From the NCBI GenBank assembly GCA_014529385.2, contig CM043968.1:4762001-4826000 (forward strand): 64,000 bases of DNA, written 5' to 3'. The first letter of the stretch is position 1, and each line of letters opens with the position of its first letter. Both the position numbers and the translations under genes were made by a program. The notes under the pieces were generated by a model. It searched no databases and was not told the DNA's origin. It saw nothing but the letters and a program-made list of their open reading frames with translations. Shown here in pieces: positions 1-11,066 of the stretch. Source of the stretch: Adiantum capillus-veneris (lineage: Eukaryota > Streptophyta > Polypodiopsida > Polypodiales > Pteridaceae).

Positions 1-660
1 CACGCATACCAATAAAGCTTCTTAGCTCATGTAGATTCCTTGGATTAGGCCATGCTTTTATTACCTCTAAATTTGATGGATCCATACAGATACCATCTTG
101 AGAGATAATATGATCTAAGTATTGAATCTCTTGAAGGAAAAATTGGCTTTTCTTTTGGTTGAGAAAAATCTTGTTCTCCTCAATGCTTGAAAAATCACTT
201 GGAGATGTTGCTTGTGTTCCTCCAAGGACTTGGAGTAGATGATGATATCATCAAAGAACACTCCAGTGAAATTGCGGTAGGTTCTAAATATTTTCTCCAT
301 CAAACGATTGAATGTGGCTGGTGCATTGTTCAAGCCAAAAGGCATGACTAGATATTCATAAAGATCAAACGTTGTACGAAACACGATCTTTAGGATATCT
401 TCATCCACTATCCTTATTTGATGATAGCTACTTTTAAGGTCAATCCTACTTAAGTAGGTAGAGCCTTGTAGCTTATCAAACAGATCTTCTACCCGAGACA
501 CGAGAAATCTGTTATTGATAGTGATATGGTTTAGTGCTCGATAGTCCACACAAATACGGTATGTACCATCTTTCTTTTGCACTAAAAGGACTGGATAACA
601 AAACGGAGAGGAGCTAGGCCTCACCATCTCTTTGTCTACCAATTCTTGTACTTGCCTTAT
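1..660 (-). pseudogene. Ty3 reverse transcriptase fragment, element A
   Basis: Minus-strand remnant of a Ty3/gypsy Pol. Positions 115-642 read through RT: an SSPF...VLLVQKKDGT block, the VDYRALN block, RIDLKSSYHQIRI, VMPFGL-NAPATFN and the catalytic motif FFDD followed by IIIYSKS. FFDD is also the motif of the intact element B, so A and B are probably related. The frame breaks near 115; RT homology (MDPSN...IKAWPNP...LRSFIG) continues to base 1 in another frame, and the element runs off the window. This is a dead fragment of a replication enzyme, not a host gene. Confidence 0.9.
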
Positions 661-1443
661 GATCTCCTCTTGTTGAGCTTAGGAAACTCGATAAGGAGGC
701 TTGTTTTAAGCAGTGAGCTTCTTGGTAGGAGCTCAATTCGATGGTGATCATCCCCTCATTTTGGAGGTAAGTCCATAGGGATATCATCAATCAAAACATA
801 TTGGAATCCATTTAGAAAAGTAGACAAGTCTAACTCTTCTTGATTCCTACCATTTTCATTTGATAAATCATTAGTGTCATTAATGGATTCTTTGACAAAA
901 ATCATGTAAGCAAAAATTGAGCTTTTCATTAACTTATCAAAAGCTGGTGACTTTACAAGTGGTATAGTACGACCAGACTCATTAGCATCTACATACATGT
1001 TCTTTCCCCTGTAGGTGAAGTAGATTCTCCTTTCAGGGAACTTTATGTTGGAAGCCATGTAATCAAACCATGGTGCCCCTAGGATAGCATCCTCATGTTG
1101 GAGAGGAGAGATGAATTTTTTTTCTTTTTTGACATAGCTTTGGACATGAAGCTCAACTTTCCAAAATCAAGGGAGCAACAGAGGCTTGTTGTCCCTTGAA
1201 AGCTGTGTCAGCTGTTACAATATCTCCCATCACGAAAGCTTGAATGCCCAACTGGGTGGCCAACTCTGTTGATATGAATTTGTGAGTAGAGCCAGGGTCA
1301 AACAAGATGAAAGCATCATGCTCCCTTACCTTTCCCCAAGCATAGGAGAGAGATGACCCTTTGCAATGAGCATCCTCTTTTGGAGCTTCGATGGTGGAAG
1401 CCCTAGGAGTCTCATTGCGAGCATTTTTCTTGGGGGCAAGAAC
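661..1443 (-). pseudogene. Ty3 protease and PR-RT linker fragment, element A
   Basis: Continues the element A polyprotein on the minus strand. Positions about 1153-1440 encode a retropepsin-like segment: AWGKVREHDAFILFDPGSTHKFIS, with the active-site triad written D-P-G instead of the usual D-[S/T]-G. Positions 756-1058 encode the linker before RT. The two parts are in different frames. The fragment is cut at 1443 by copia-1; the matching Gag side resumes at 6548. A run of five C on the coding strand next to the junction puts the knuckle and the protease out of frame with each other. Confidence 0.8.
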
Positions 1444-1670
1444 TGTTACCATATACATGTGGTAGTGATGTGTGTGAACACACTAGGACCGCCAGGGCAT
1501 TTTTTCCCTCTTTAGGAGGTTTTCTCCCCCGAACATTATATATACGCCCATCACTCTAGGGCTATCTATCTTTCCATTGCATACTAAGTAACACACTCAC
1601 TATTGTGTGCCTTGAGCTTCCTTCGTCTTCTCCAAGCTGTGTGCGTTTCTCTGAAACCCTAATTCCAACA
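1444..1670 (+). repeat. 5' LTR of copia-1
   Basis: 227-bp direct repeat of 6321-6547 with TG...CA ends. TTATATATA at 1536-1544, followed by GCCCATCACTC, is a plausible core promoter TATA box; the 3' LTR has the same box at about 6412-6421. The end of the LTR (GTGCGTTTCTC...CCCTAATTCCAACA) is the best-conserved part across all four LTR copies in the window. Confidence 0.95.
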
Positions 1671-1672
1671 AT

Positions 1673-1684
1673 TGGTATCAGGGC
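1673..1684 (+). other. Primer binding site of copia-1 (tRNA-iMet type)
   Basis: TGGTATCAGGGC lies two bases after the 5' LTR. It matches the canonical plant iMet primer site TGGTATCAGAGC with one change. Copia-2 has TGGTATCAGAG at the equivalent place, which confirms both the boundary and the strand. Confidence 0.9.
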
Positions 1685-1979
1685 AGGTTGCATCCTCCCG
1701 AGCTTAGTCGCTAGCTGCTCCAGCACATGCCTTCTCACTTTCTCTGATTGCAGTGAACTTTCGCGAGCGTTCGCATTTTGGGCTCATTTCGGCCTCTGTT
1801 TCCACTGCAAGCAGTGCTGCACATGCTATTTCGTCATTTTGTGCAGAATTTTTGTCAGTGTCGTGTTCTGCAAAACAGGTACCTTACAATCTTCTACAGT
1901 TTGTGCCATATAGCACGTGTTGTTCTCGCTCCGTTTCTCCTAATTTCGGGCAGTTTTCACATCAGGTGCAGTATTTACC

Positions 1980-3671
1980 ATGGCTGACATTAACAACACA
2001 GAGGTGTTCAAGATGTTTGTTGCTGAGGATAGGTTGGATGGGGACAATTAGCCTATGTGGGCTTATATGATGCAACACGTTCTTGTATCAAAGGGCATCG
2101 GGAATATTGTGCAGGGCATTGATGTACGTCCTGGTTCTGAGGATGTAGGCGATGTTGAGGATGTTGCAGGTCTTGCTGCAAGGATTGCTACTATTAGAGT
2201 TCTTTTGCCTACGGCAGAACAAGCTTGTTGGGATGTAAAGGATGCACAAACTCATGCATTGATTGCGTTGTCTGTGAAGTGCACCATTGTTCCTCACATC
2301 TGTTCAGCAAAATCGGCAAAACAGGCTTGGGATATTTTGGCTGGTCTTTATGCAAGTCGCAATGAGGCTAAAATTGCTTTGCTGCATAAAGAGCTGGAGT
2401 CAAAGATTATGCATGAGGAAGATGATATGGACACTTTCCTTGCTAGTGTCAAGGATATCAATGAGCAGCTTATTTCTGCAGGTGAAGTCATTTCAGACAG
2501 TTCCCTTGTGCAGACTGTTCTTGATGCCTTACCAGATTCTTACCAGACTTTTGCTAGTACTTGGAGACTTATGACCCAAGGAAATCCAGAAGTTGTCAAG
2601 TTTGATGCATTATGCACATTGCTGTTGCAAGAGTCACTTCCAAGAAAAAACATGACTAGATAGTGTGCAGTTGAATAGGATTTTATTGCTTCTCAAAGAA
2701 AGGGTGATAACAACAATGCATCCACTTCTTATGGTTATGCCGCGAGTGGCAAAACTTCTGTTCATAATGCTTCTGCTAGCAGCACTTCGTTTGGCAATTC
2801 TGGTCATAAGGGCAAAAAGAAGATGCGTTGCCATTATTGTAAAGCTAATGATCACTTGATCAAGTCGTGTCCTAAGTTGAAGGCCAAAGAGGCTAAGAAG
2901 AAAAAGGGTGGTTCCACTACAAATGAAGCCATTATTGAGTCTTCTGTGAAAGGAGACTGTGATGTTGATGTTGATGCAGAATGGGCTTTTAGCGCAGAGT
3001 GCACTTACAATCCTACTGTCCATGATGCATGCTTGTCAGTTGCTGCGGATTCACATGTGTGGTATTTCGATAGTGGTGCGCACATTACTTCACATCGTGA
3101 ATTTTTTACCTCTCTCGAGTCTGTCCCTCATGGGAATTCAGTCACTTGTGCCAACAATGCCTCTTATCCGATTCAAGGAGTTGGAAAGATTGTGCTTACT
3201 ACTGCAAATGGCAGTTCCTTCACACTTGTTGATACACTTTATGTACCTGGGATCAAGAAGAATCTCTTATCTGTATCCGCACTTGCTAGACTTGGACTTG
3301 TAGTCAAATTTGTGGATGACAGATGTACAATGCATGATCTCAGTTTTGGTGATAAAATTGTTGCATCTGGCCTTTTGTGTTGTGGGCTGTATAAGCTTAC
3401 TTTGTATGACAAGTGTGGAAAAAATTTTGCAAATGCTGGTGCAGATTCAAGGATTATTTCAGATGCAAAACTTTGGCATGCACGTTTTGGTCATTTGAAT
3501 TTTGCCAGTTTGCTGCGTTTGCAGAAATCTGATATGGTTGCTTCTTTGTCGCCTCTTGAAGCACCTGTCAAACATGTTTGTGAAGGCTGTATTTTGGGTA
3601 AGATGCAGCGTTCTAAGTTTCCAAAGGATGGTTCAGTTCGGGCCACATGCAGGTTGCAGCTTGCAAAGTAA
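1980..3671 (+). pseudogene. copia-1 Gag, protease and pre-integrase region
   Basis: Starts at ATG 1980 (MADINNTEVFKMF), the start shared with copia-2. One frame runs to 3671 but has in-frame stops near 2049, 2661 and 2676. Gag homology covers about 1980-2800. A CCHC zinc knuckle, CHYCKANDHLIKSC, lies at about 2829. The protease active site is WYFDSGAHITSH (Asp codon 3069-3071). The GAG-pre-integrase motif LWHARFGHLN is near 3472, followed by the CEGCILGKM cysteines of the integrase zinc-binding domain. The frame is lost near 3660, just before the integrase core. The stop at 2049 falls where copia-2 has a Tyr codon, so it is a point lesion. Confidence 0.9.
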
Positions 3672-4317
3672 TGTTTGTGGGCCCATGCAAACTCCGTCCT
3701 TGGGCAATTACCTGTACTTCGTGACTTTCATTGATGATTACTCCAGGCATGCATGGGTATTTCCGCTTAAAGCGAAGTCTGAAGTTTTTATGTGCTTCAA
3801 ACAATTTTTGGCTATGGATGAAAATGTCTCGAAATGTACTATGGGCACCCTCCGTTCCGATCGATTGGGGGAGTATATGTCTCATGAATTTAATGCATTT
3901 CTGGATAGTGGTGGGATAAAACACCAATGTAATGTTCCTGATACGCCTCAGGAAAATGGTGTTGCTGAGAGGAAAAAAAGGTCACTGACGAAAATGGCAC
4001 GATGTATGGTCAAAAGTCAAGCTTTGCCGCATTTTTTTTGGCTTGAGGCCATCATGTGTGCCACTTATGTACTTAACAGATGTCCTATGAAAGCTTTGCA
4101 GTCTATTACTCCATATGAAGCATGGCATGATAGAAAGACTTCTATTGAGCACATGCGTGCTTTTGGCTGTTTGGCATATGCTTTGGTGCCACAAACACAG
4201 CGCAAAAAATTGGATGATAAGGTTGTAAATGTATTTTTGTTGGTTATAGTGCTGAAAGCAAAGGTTACAGGTTATATCATCCTCAAACAAAGTGTATTCT
4301 GGTTTTACGGGATGTAG
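3660..4317 (+). pseudogene. copia-1 integrase core
   Basis: Displaced one frame relative to Gag. It carries the rve-type core: CGPMQTPSLGNYLYFVTFIDDYSRHAWVFPL (first Asp in FIDDYS), LRSDRLGEYMS (second Asp) and PQENGVAERKKRSL (Glu), then the copia C-terminal block WLEAIMCATYVLNRCP...TPYEAWHDRK and FGCLAYALVPQTQRKKLDDK. After about 4230 the frame shifts again and the reading ends at 4317. All three catalytic acidic residues are still visible; the damage is from frameshifts. Confidence 0.88.
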
Positions 4318-6245
4318 TGTTTGTGGAAGATTCTGTTTAGCCCTTGCTGTCATGTACTAGAGACAGTAATGTAAGCTCAAAGGACATTTACGACACTTTG
4401 TTGCCTCTTTTCAGTGGTGGAAATACGAATGTAATTTCCAATGAGGCAAATGTACAGCCTATGGGGGTTTCTGAAAATGTTACAGATTAGCCTATTACTG
4501 ATGCAGATGTACATGATGTACTTGATGAGGAAAGGGCTGAAAATGAGCAAGCTAGAGGTATGCCAAAATGGCTGGTGCACACTTTGCGTGATAGTAAATT
4601 GGATGCACCTTTGTCTAGTCGTACTCGTTCAAGCTCTTGCCATGCATCTTATGCATCAGATTGTTATGCTTTGGCTTTGTCTAGCTTACATGATGTATAG
4701 GAGCCTGTGTCTTTTGATGAAGCACAAAATTCAAAAAATTGGATGATTGCCATGCAATCAGAATATGATGCACTTATAGAAAATGGCACATGGACTTTAT
4801 GTGATTTGCCTCTTTGCAAAAAGGCCATTGGTATGAAGTGGGTTTACAAGTTGAAACGCCAGCCAAATGGTGAGATCGATCGCCATAAGGCTTGACTTGT
4901 TGCAAAGGGTTATGCACATAAAAAAGGCATAGATTATGAAGAGACTTTTGCTCCCAGTTGTCGTATGACTACTCTGTGTTTTCTATGTGCATTGGCAGCT
5001 CATTTTGGTTGGGATGTACATCAATCAGACATTGTTACTGCTTTCTTGAATGGTGACATATTTGAGGAAGTTTATGTAACGCAGCCTCGCGGTTTTGTCA
5101 TAAAACATAAAAGGACAAGAGGACAAAGTGTGCAGATGTAAGAAGGATTTGTATGGGTTGAAGCAATCTCCTCGTGCTTGGTATGAGAAAGTTAACACTC
5201 ATTTAGTTAAACGAGGCTTTCGCAACAGTCCAACAGAAAGCACATTGTATGTAAAGCGTGAGGGTGATGTACTTCTCATTGTGGTTCTTTATGTCGATGA
5301 TTTGTTGATCACTAGACAAAATGAGAGACATATTGCTGAATTTAAGACTGAATTGAATGCTACTTTCAAGATGAAATATTTGGGGTTGTTGCATCATTAC
5401 TTGGGTATACAATTTAAGCAATGTGATGGTGGTATTGCCTTGTGTCAGAAAAGTTACATAAAGACATTGCTATGTAAGTTTGGACTTGAGGATTGCAAAC
5501 CTATTGCCACTCCCATGGAAACAGGTTTGAAGTTGAGTCTACATGATGCTGGCGATCCTGCTGATGTCACTATTTATCAAAGTGCTGTTGGCTGCCTCAT
5601 TTATCTATGCAACACAAGCCGGATATTGAGTTTGCAGTCTCATATGTCAGCAGATTTATGCATAGCCCAGGGTCTAAGCAGTGGTAGGCTGTCAAGAGGA
5701 TTTTCCGCTACCTTAGTGGCACTTTACATCTTGTCTTGTTTTATCCCAAGGGGGGATCATTACTGCCAGACTTACATGATTTTTCGGACTCGGATTGGGC
5801 TGGTTGTTTTGACACGTGAGTGTCCACAAGTGGTTTTTGTTTCATGCTTGGCAGTTCATGTATATCATGGTTGAGCAAGAAGAAACCTGCTGTGGCCACT
5901 TTGAGTTGTGAGGCTGAGTACAGGGCATTCTTCACAGCTATGTTTGAGTGTGTATGGCTCAGACACCTTATGGCTGATTTGGGTGTTGGACAGGACACTG
6001 CCAACACTATCTACACTCATAGTCAGAGTGCATTGGAAGTTGCGAGGAACCCAGTCTTTCCTGCTCGCATAAAGCACATTGAGGTGCATTACCACTATGT
6101 CAGGGAGAGGCTCTTAGCAGGAGAGATCAGCTTGGCTTATGTGCCAACACAGGACAACCTTGCAGATCTTTTCACAAAGGCATTGTCTCGTGAGAAGCTT
6201 GAAGCTTTCTGCAAAGCTTTGGGCTTACTCCCCTTTGTGGACTGA
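4318..6245 (+). pseudogene. copia-1 reverse transcriptase and RNase H
   Basis: Several broken frames cover the copia RT-RNase H region. About 4707-5100: FDEAQNSKNWMIAMQSEYDAL, KWVYKLKR, a stop at 4893, then WDVHQSDIVTAFLNGD. About 5128-5640: LYGLKQSPRAWYEK and the active-site motif LYVDDLLIT. About 5800-6245: RNase H with STSGFCFMLGSSCISW and SCEAEYRAFF, ending HYHYVRERLLAGEISLAYVPTQDNLADLFTKAL. The ORF ends at 6243-6245, 75 bp before the 3' LTR. At least three frame changes separate the blocks. Confidence 0.9.
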
Positions 6246-6310
6246 TCATGTCCTCACGGCATGGCACTTCCCTTTATACATGTGCCAGCTCTCGTTCACC
6301 GCATCACTCC

Positions 6311-6320
6311 AGGGGGGATT
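6311..6320 (+). other. Polypurine tract of copia-1
   Basis: AGGGGGGATT immediately precedes the 3' LTR, as expected for the plus-strand primer. Copia-2 has AGGGGTATT in the same place. Confidence 0.85.
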
Positions 6321-6547
6321 TGTTACTATATACATGTGGTAGTGATGTGTGTGAACACACTAGGACCGCCAGGGCATTTTGTCCCTCTTTAGGAGGTTTT
6401 TCCCCCCGAGCATTATATATACGCCCATCACTCTAGGGCTATCTATCTTTCCATTGCATTCTAAGTAACACACTCTCTATTGTGTGCCTTGAGCTTCCTT
6501 CGTCTTCTCCAAGCTGTGTGCGTTTCTCTGCAACCCTAATTCCAACA
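6321..6547 (+). repeat. 3' LTR of copia-1
   Basis: 227-bp direct repeat of 1444-1670, TGTTA...CAACA. It is followed by AGAAT, the imperfect target duplication. Differences from the 5' LTR are single substitutions with no indels. Confidence 0.95.
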
Positions 6548-7899
6548 AGAATGATAGACATGTCCTTGCTCCCCACACTTAAAACATTTATGGTCCTTAC
6601 AAATAGCTTCAAGTTGTTCATGAGAGAGTTTGTTTTTACCTTTGTAAAATCCTTCTCCTTGGACCTATTGTTGTTGTTGTTGTTGTAGAAAGTGCCTTGG
6701 GAAGACTTTTGGACATTGGTTTTCCCCTTTGCATAAGTTTGTATTTGTTTTCCATGGGCTTGATATTCCGTCTAGCCCCTTGTTGAAAATTGATGCGGGA
6801 AGCAACCATGGTGTGGTGGATTACTTCGGTCATACAACCATGCCGTTGGCAGTTCACATACTCGGCCATTTCAAGTAATCCTGCACAAATTTTGTGCTTT
6901 TGCTCGGCAGTGTCTATCTTTTGGAAGACGATAGCCTTGAGATGTAAATCCCAAAACTTGTCCACATATTTGTGAATAGACTCATGTGAGCGAAGCTTCA
7001 AACTGCTCCATTCGATAAGTACTTGTCCTTTGCATCACTTGCAAGGAATTGCTTCATGATGGAAACTCGTAGAGTTTTCCATGTCTTTGGGGCTTCATTG
7101 TTTCCACGAAGGCTAGCCCACCATTGACGAACCAATTTTTGGAAGTGCGTAGCTACATGGTGTAGCTTGGAGGAATCCGTGAAGCCCTCGCCGCATCAAA
7201 TTGTTGGATGAAGGCCAATACTTTGTCGGTGGCACCAAAGGTGCCATCATAGGTGGGAAAAGAGATACTCTTTCCTCCCTCTTTGAACTTCTTGAGATTT
7301 TGTGATCTTCGCCATGCAAGGTATGATTTGCGATGTCCTCCCCTCTTGTATTCTCTAGGAGAATAGCCATAGCTTTCGTTGGGAGAGGAGGAAGGTGGAG
7401 AAGAAGGAGAAGAGGGTGACCTCTTTCTTGAACTTTTCTTCCTTTGTTTCCTCTCTTCCCTTTCAAAGTGACAAGGAGGACTGTGTGTTGGCCGTTTCCT
7501 CATGGGAGGAGTTGGTAATCGTCTAGACCGTCTTCTTCCTGGAGCCACATCTTCAGAGGAACTTAGGGATTCATTAGTTTCTTTCTCTTTGGATTCCTCC
7601 TCTCGTATGGGAGAGAGTCTTCTTTTGGGGGTCTTATCAAGAGGCCTCATAAGCTCTCTCTCCTCTGGGAGAGAAAGGGAAATCCCATTAGCACGACGCT
7701 GTTGAGTAACTTTGTCTTGCAAAGTACGGTTGCCCATAGCTTGATGCAACCTAGTAACAAGATAATTGATAAACATGGGGGCATCATCATTAGCACCTTC
7801 ATGTGCAAAATCAAAGTTATCAATGTTCATTCTACTCTCTTGGTTATTGCCAGCCATGCTAATTATACTTATGTGTTTACTCAGTGTATTCTTTGGCAA
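6548..7899 (-). pseudogene. Ty3 Gag remnant, element A
   Basis: The upstream half of element A, across the copia-1 insertion. A likely start is the ATG at 7855-7857 (MAGNNQESRMN). 7153-7899 reads an N-terminal Gag with an Arg/Ser-rich stretch (RRRSRRLPTPP), then SISFPTYDGTFGATDKVLAFIQQFDAAR, a clear match to the Gag opening of element B. A frameshift near 7153 is followed by the W-W Gag block and 6636-7001 (KLRSHESIHKYVDKFW). Close to the copia junction, about 6557-6600, a CCHC knuckle CFKCGEQGHVYH is read, and its last cysteine lies across the insertion. No primer site or 5' LTR could be recognised up to 8110. Confidence 0.8.
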
Positions 7900-8369
7900 T
7901 TCAAAACCTTAGTTGCTACTCCTATTAGCGTTTGAAAATAAGCACTTAAGTATTTACACCCACAACTTGAATTGGTTAATTATAGAGAGTAGTGGGGTGG
8001 GTCTTACATAGCAGAATTGCCAAGGGATAGCTCCTTTTGAGCTTCTTATGGCTCAATAATGGTAAAGCCGTAGGCAAGTCTAAAAAGACCCCATTATTAA
8101 GACCGAAGCTCTCAAGAGATTCCATAAATTAACCCGTCTCTGTTGCCCCCTTCCACCCCTTTTCTCCCACACAATAGCACTTGCCTTTTGCTCCACCGCT
8201 TTGTCTGCCCCGCCTCTTGCATAAGAGGAGAACATAGGAGGGCTGCTATACAAGCAACGATTGCATGGAACAGATTGCTAGGAGGTGGAGAGCTGCCCTC
8301 TGCTTGGTTGAATGACTTGTCCTAGCTCGTCATCCTACACAGACACACTGCCTCTATGCTCCGCACGGG

Positions 8370-8423
<54 letters not shown>

Positions 8424-8446
8424 TGATATTGGGTTAAAAAAACAAT
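7900..8446. other. Non-coding; possible leader of element A and GA microsatellite flank
   Basis: No convincing gene. 7900-8110 may be the 5' leader of element A, but I find no TG...CA repeat partner and no standard tRNA primer site. 8110-8370 is C/T-rich on the plus strand and leads into a GA microsatellite. Confidence 0.5.
8372..8419 (+). repeat. (GA)24 microsatellite
   Basis: Uninterrupted GA dinucleotides over 48 bp. Similar GA runs occur at 18820-18862 and 19002-19045, so this motif is common here. Confidence 0.97.
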
Positions 8447-8899
8447 TTGGAAAAAATTATCAAGATCGCATTTAGCAATGCTAAATTGAGAGGTCTTTCT
8501 CACATTTCTCTTGCAAATAAACCCACATGGATAAAAAAGACTAACTTAACACATATCACTCACTTTGGTGAGAATAAGCTATATAACTTTATTTCATGGC
8601 TTCTTGATAATTGTTCTGCACGTTTTGGTGGCTATTGCTATAACCAAAGCCTTGGCATTCCAATGGGATTTTCCTTCTCACCCCTTATGTGCAACCTATA
8701 CCTAGAGTATAAATGGGTTCCTAAAACCATGGAAAACAAAAATATCAGCCACAATCTTTCCCTTTTTACTCATACCTTTCGATACATGGATGATATTCTT
8801 AGCCTCAATAATAGAACCTTTCATGATGAAATCACATCAATATATTCAAACTACATTAGAATTGACCAAATATGGGAAACGGTTTTGATACTCATTTAG
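8447..8899 (+). pseudogene. Reverse transcriptase fragment, Penelope-like element (probable)
   Basis: An open 150-codon stretch with no stop, beginning at TTG rather than a clear ATG. It contains NQSLGIPMGFSFSPLMCNLYLE, matching the GIPMG(x)n-P(L/F)-NL(F/Y)L block of RT domain 4, and about 30 residues later FRYMDDILSLNN followed by FHDEITSIY, matching the catalytic F-R-[YF]-[MI]-D-D-[IV]-L-S-[LI]-N-N block and the following IYP helix typical of Penelope-like elements. Upstream NKLYNFISWLLDN-C--RFGG fits the same region. The catalytic Asp pair is present. The fingers, the C-terminus and any GIY-YIG nuclease are missing. LINE and LTR RTs do not usually carry this spacing. The family call is from remembered motifs, not a search. 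Confidence 0.6.
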
Positions 8900-9015
8900 G
8901 ATTCCTTTCCCCCTCTATGCAATTCCTAAACTTCTCAATTCTACTAAGAAAGTAGAGTGCTAATATGGACGCTCAGGTGCAAGCAAAACTTGGATGATTG
9001 GTCTAGGGTTACCTG

Positions 9016-10493
9016 TGAAACCGGCCTGTTCAATCCAAAAAGGGCGGTAGACTTTACTTTAAACCTTGATTTAGCTTTCACCCATTATTAGTCGTCTATT
9101 TTACCTGTACTTTCAAGACACAACAAAGGGGAAAGGGATACAGGCTGCTAGATTGCACCTGTATGAGTAGACAGACACCAGATTGGCCCCTAACTTAGGC
9201 GCCCCTTTCGGTATTTCTTTATTGTTCAAAAGAGGGAATAAACGCTGTGGTTCCTACAAGCTGCCCCGCACAAACTCGGCTGAATTTCCACTGTTCCAGC
9301 CCGATTTCGGCAGCATAACTGTACTAGAACCCTTCACGGTCAGTATTCCCACGCATTGACTGACTTTCCCGACGCATACGGGCACTTTGCAAAACCTGGC
9401 GAGAATCTGCAGCACGCTGAATTCTCTGTTTTCAGCCCTGAAAATACGCCAGATCGCCTGTACAGCGGTCCCCTTGCGTCCCCGAACCTCCTGGGGGTAT
9501 TAGGGTCCGTTTAGGGCCAAAACCCTAAACCTGCAAAAATACACAGCAGGCTGTAATTCACTGTTTCGGGCTCCGTTTCGCGTGCCGGTCGCATCCCTAG
9601 CAAGTCCTCGAGCTCCCGCACCTGTAGGGCTACTTGCCCTTTGAATCGGACGAGATTTCTGGCGTGAAACCTCTCCGAATTCACCTGTACCTGCAGGGGG
9701 GATTAGCCGCTAGCTAATCCAGTACCTGTGCAAGAGGCTCTTGCCTCGGCAATCGCGCATGAACCCACACAACTGTACATTGGTCAAATGAAGAGCCCAC
9801 TAGAGGGGCATAACATACTGCCAAAGGGGAGAGAGAGGGCAGTGCGTAGCGTGCAGGGCATCACTCCTGGCACCGCACTGTGCATAAGAGGGAAAGCAAG
9901 CACTCCATAGCTCTTAACCTGTGACAGAGACTTGCAAAATGAGCCTCCCAGCTATAAATCACGTTTTTGCCTTCTCTATAAGTAGTAAACTGGCCTCAAA
10001 GTGCCAAGTGTCACTCATTTGTGCATTTTCCCGCTTTAGACCCTCGGGTCTAAAAATATCTCACCTGCAGCCTCTGTTGACTTGGCCACAGAGTAACAAA
10101 ATGATCCCCATGTCAAACTGCACGTAATGACGCGAAGACATTTTCAGGTCCCAAAATAGCAGTTCCCTAAATTTTAGGAGATGCTGCCATTATATCTTTC
10201 TAGGTCATCCGACCCTCTTTGTACACTGTGGCCACATCCAAAACTGAAATGTAGCCTCTGTAGCAAAGGATTCCACTTTGGCTAGTCAATGACCCCACTT
10301 GGCTAACCATAGTCCTTGTCCAACCTTAGTGCTCTCTTGCCCTCAGGCCTGGACTCCCTCTGGACAGTTCCACACTAGCTATGCAATGCAGGGCAGTTAG
10401 ATTTCCCGAGGGGTGTTTCCAAAAAGTGAAAGTAAATAGATAATAAGAAAGAAATCAACAAAAAGGATAGATAGTAGTCACACGCTGGTGACA
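9016..10493 (-). repeat. 3' LTR of element B
   Basis: 1478-bp direct repeat of 16239-17716. An 8-bp inverted repeat with a 5-base loop (GGATTAGC at 9700-9707, GCTAATCC at 9713-9720) is kept in both copies. A short telomere-like AAACCCTAAAC sits near 9525 but is not tandem. Short ORFs inside the LTR are shadows and occur identically in both copies. Confidence 0.97.
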
Positions 10494-10506
10494 TACCCCC
10501 CTCTTG
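10494..10506 (-). other. Polypurine tract of element B
   Basis: Read on the minus strand, CAAGAGGGGGGTA directly abuts the TG of the 3' LTR. This is the expected plus-strand primer and fixes the LTR boundary. Confidence 0.9.
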
Positions 10507-11066
10507 AAATCTCAAACGTCCTCGTTTGCATCTATGTCGTACATGCTTACTGTCAACACTGATGTATTCAACACCTGTCGACACATATACGACACATACA
10601 TGCTCATTGTCAACCCTGGTGTATTCAACACCTCGTCGACTCATGTATTGCCTGCGTGTGAACCCTGTCCCAATGACATAGTGGTAGCTTCGCACTCTGC
10701 CATTGCTTTGAGTCACTAACTTTCCAATGACAAAATGGTAGCTGCACATTTTGCCACTGTCTTATAGTACACGTTGGATCCCGTAACACTTTCGAGCATA
10801 CCCAAACCGACAGTTTAAGAATGCAGTTACACATGTACTCCTGAATAGAAGCAATCATTGTATCCTTGACAAACTGACAAGAAATACTCACTTCTATAGC
10901 ACTAACCAAACTTTTGGACATTCCATAAGAGCAATTGCCAAACTGACAATCTGTACAGCTCTAACATTCATGTAACAGGTATTTCATTTGAGCTCACTTT
11001 AAATACCATGTACATCATTTGTTTCAGAAGCCATTGTCACACTGACAATCCATGTAGCTTTGAAAC
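10507..11066 (-). other. 3' untranslated region of element B with short tandem repeats
   Basis: 560 bp between the end of Gag-Pol and the purine tract, with no gene. It holds two imperfect tandem pairs: 10541-10582 against 10598-10640 (period about 57 bp), and 10669-10705 against 10724-10759 (period about 54 bp; each reads CCAATGACA-A-TGGTAGCT). Such 3' UTR minisatellites are common in plant Ty3 elements. Confidence 0.7.

Larger units (their letters stand above)
1444..6547 (+). mobile_element. Ty1/copia LTR retrotransposon, copia-1 (nested in element A)
   Basis: A full-length but decayed copia element of 5104 bp: LTR 1444-1670, iMet-type primer site, Gag, PR, IN, RT, RNase H in copia order, purine tract, LTR 6321-6547. 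Both LTRs are 227 bp, start TGTTA and end CAACA. I count eight differences by eye (about 3.5%). Flanks are AGAAC on the left and AGAAT on the right, a target duplication with one mismatch. It sits inside the Gag zinc-knuckle region of element A. Coding frames carry stops and shifts, so it is not autonomous. Copia-2 (23958-28923) is the same family in the opposite orientation. Confidence 0.95.

Noticed and set aside
9500-9540. Telomere repeat tract
   Set aside because: Only isolated TTTAGGG/CCCTAAA-like words inside the LTR of element B, not a tandem array.
9728-10127. Small ORFs within the LTR of element B (also at 16951-17350)
   Set aside because: They are on the strand opposite to the element and identical only because the LTRs are duplicated.
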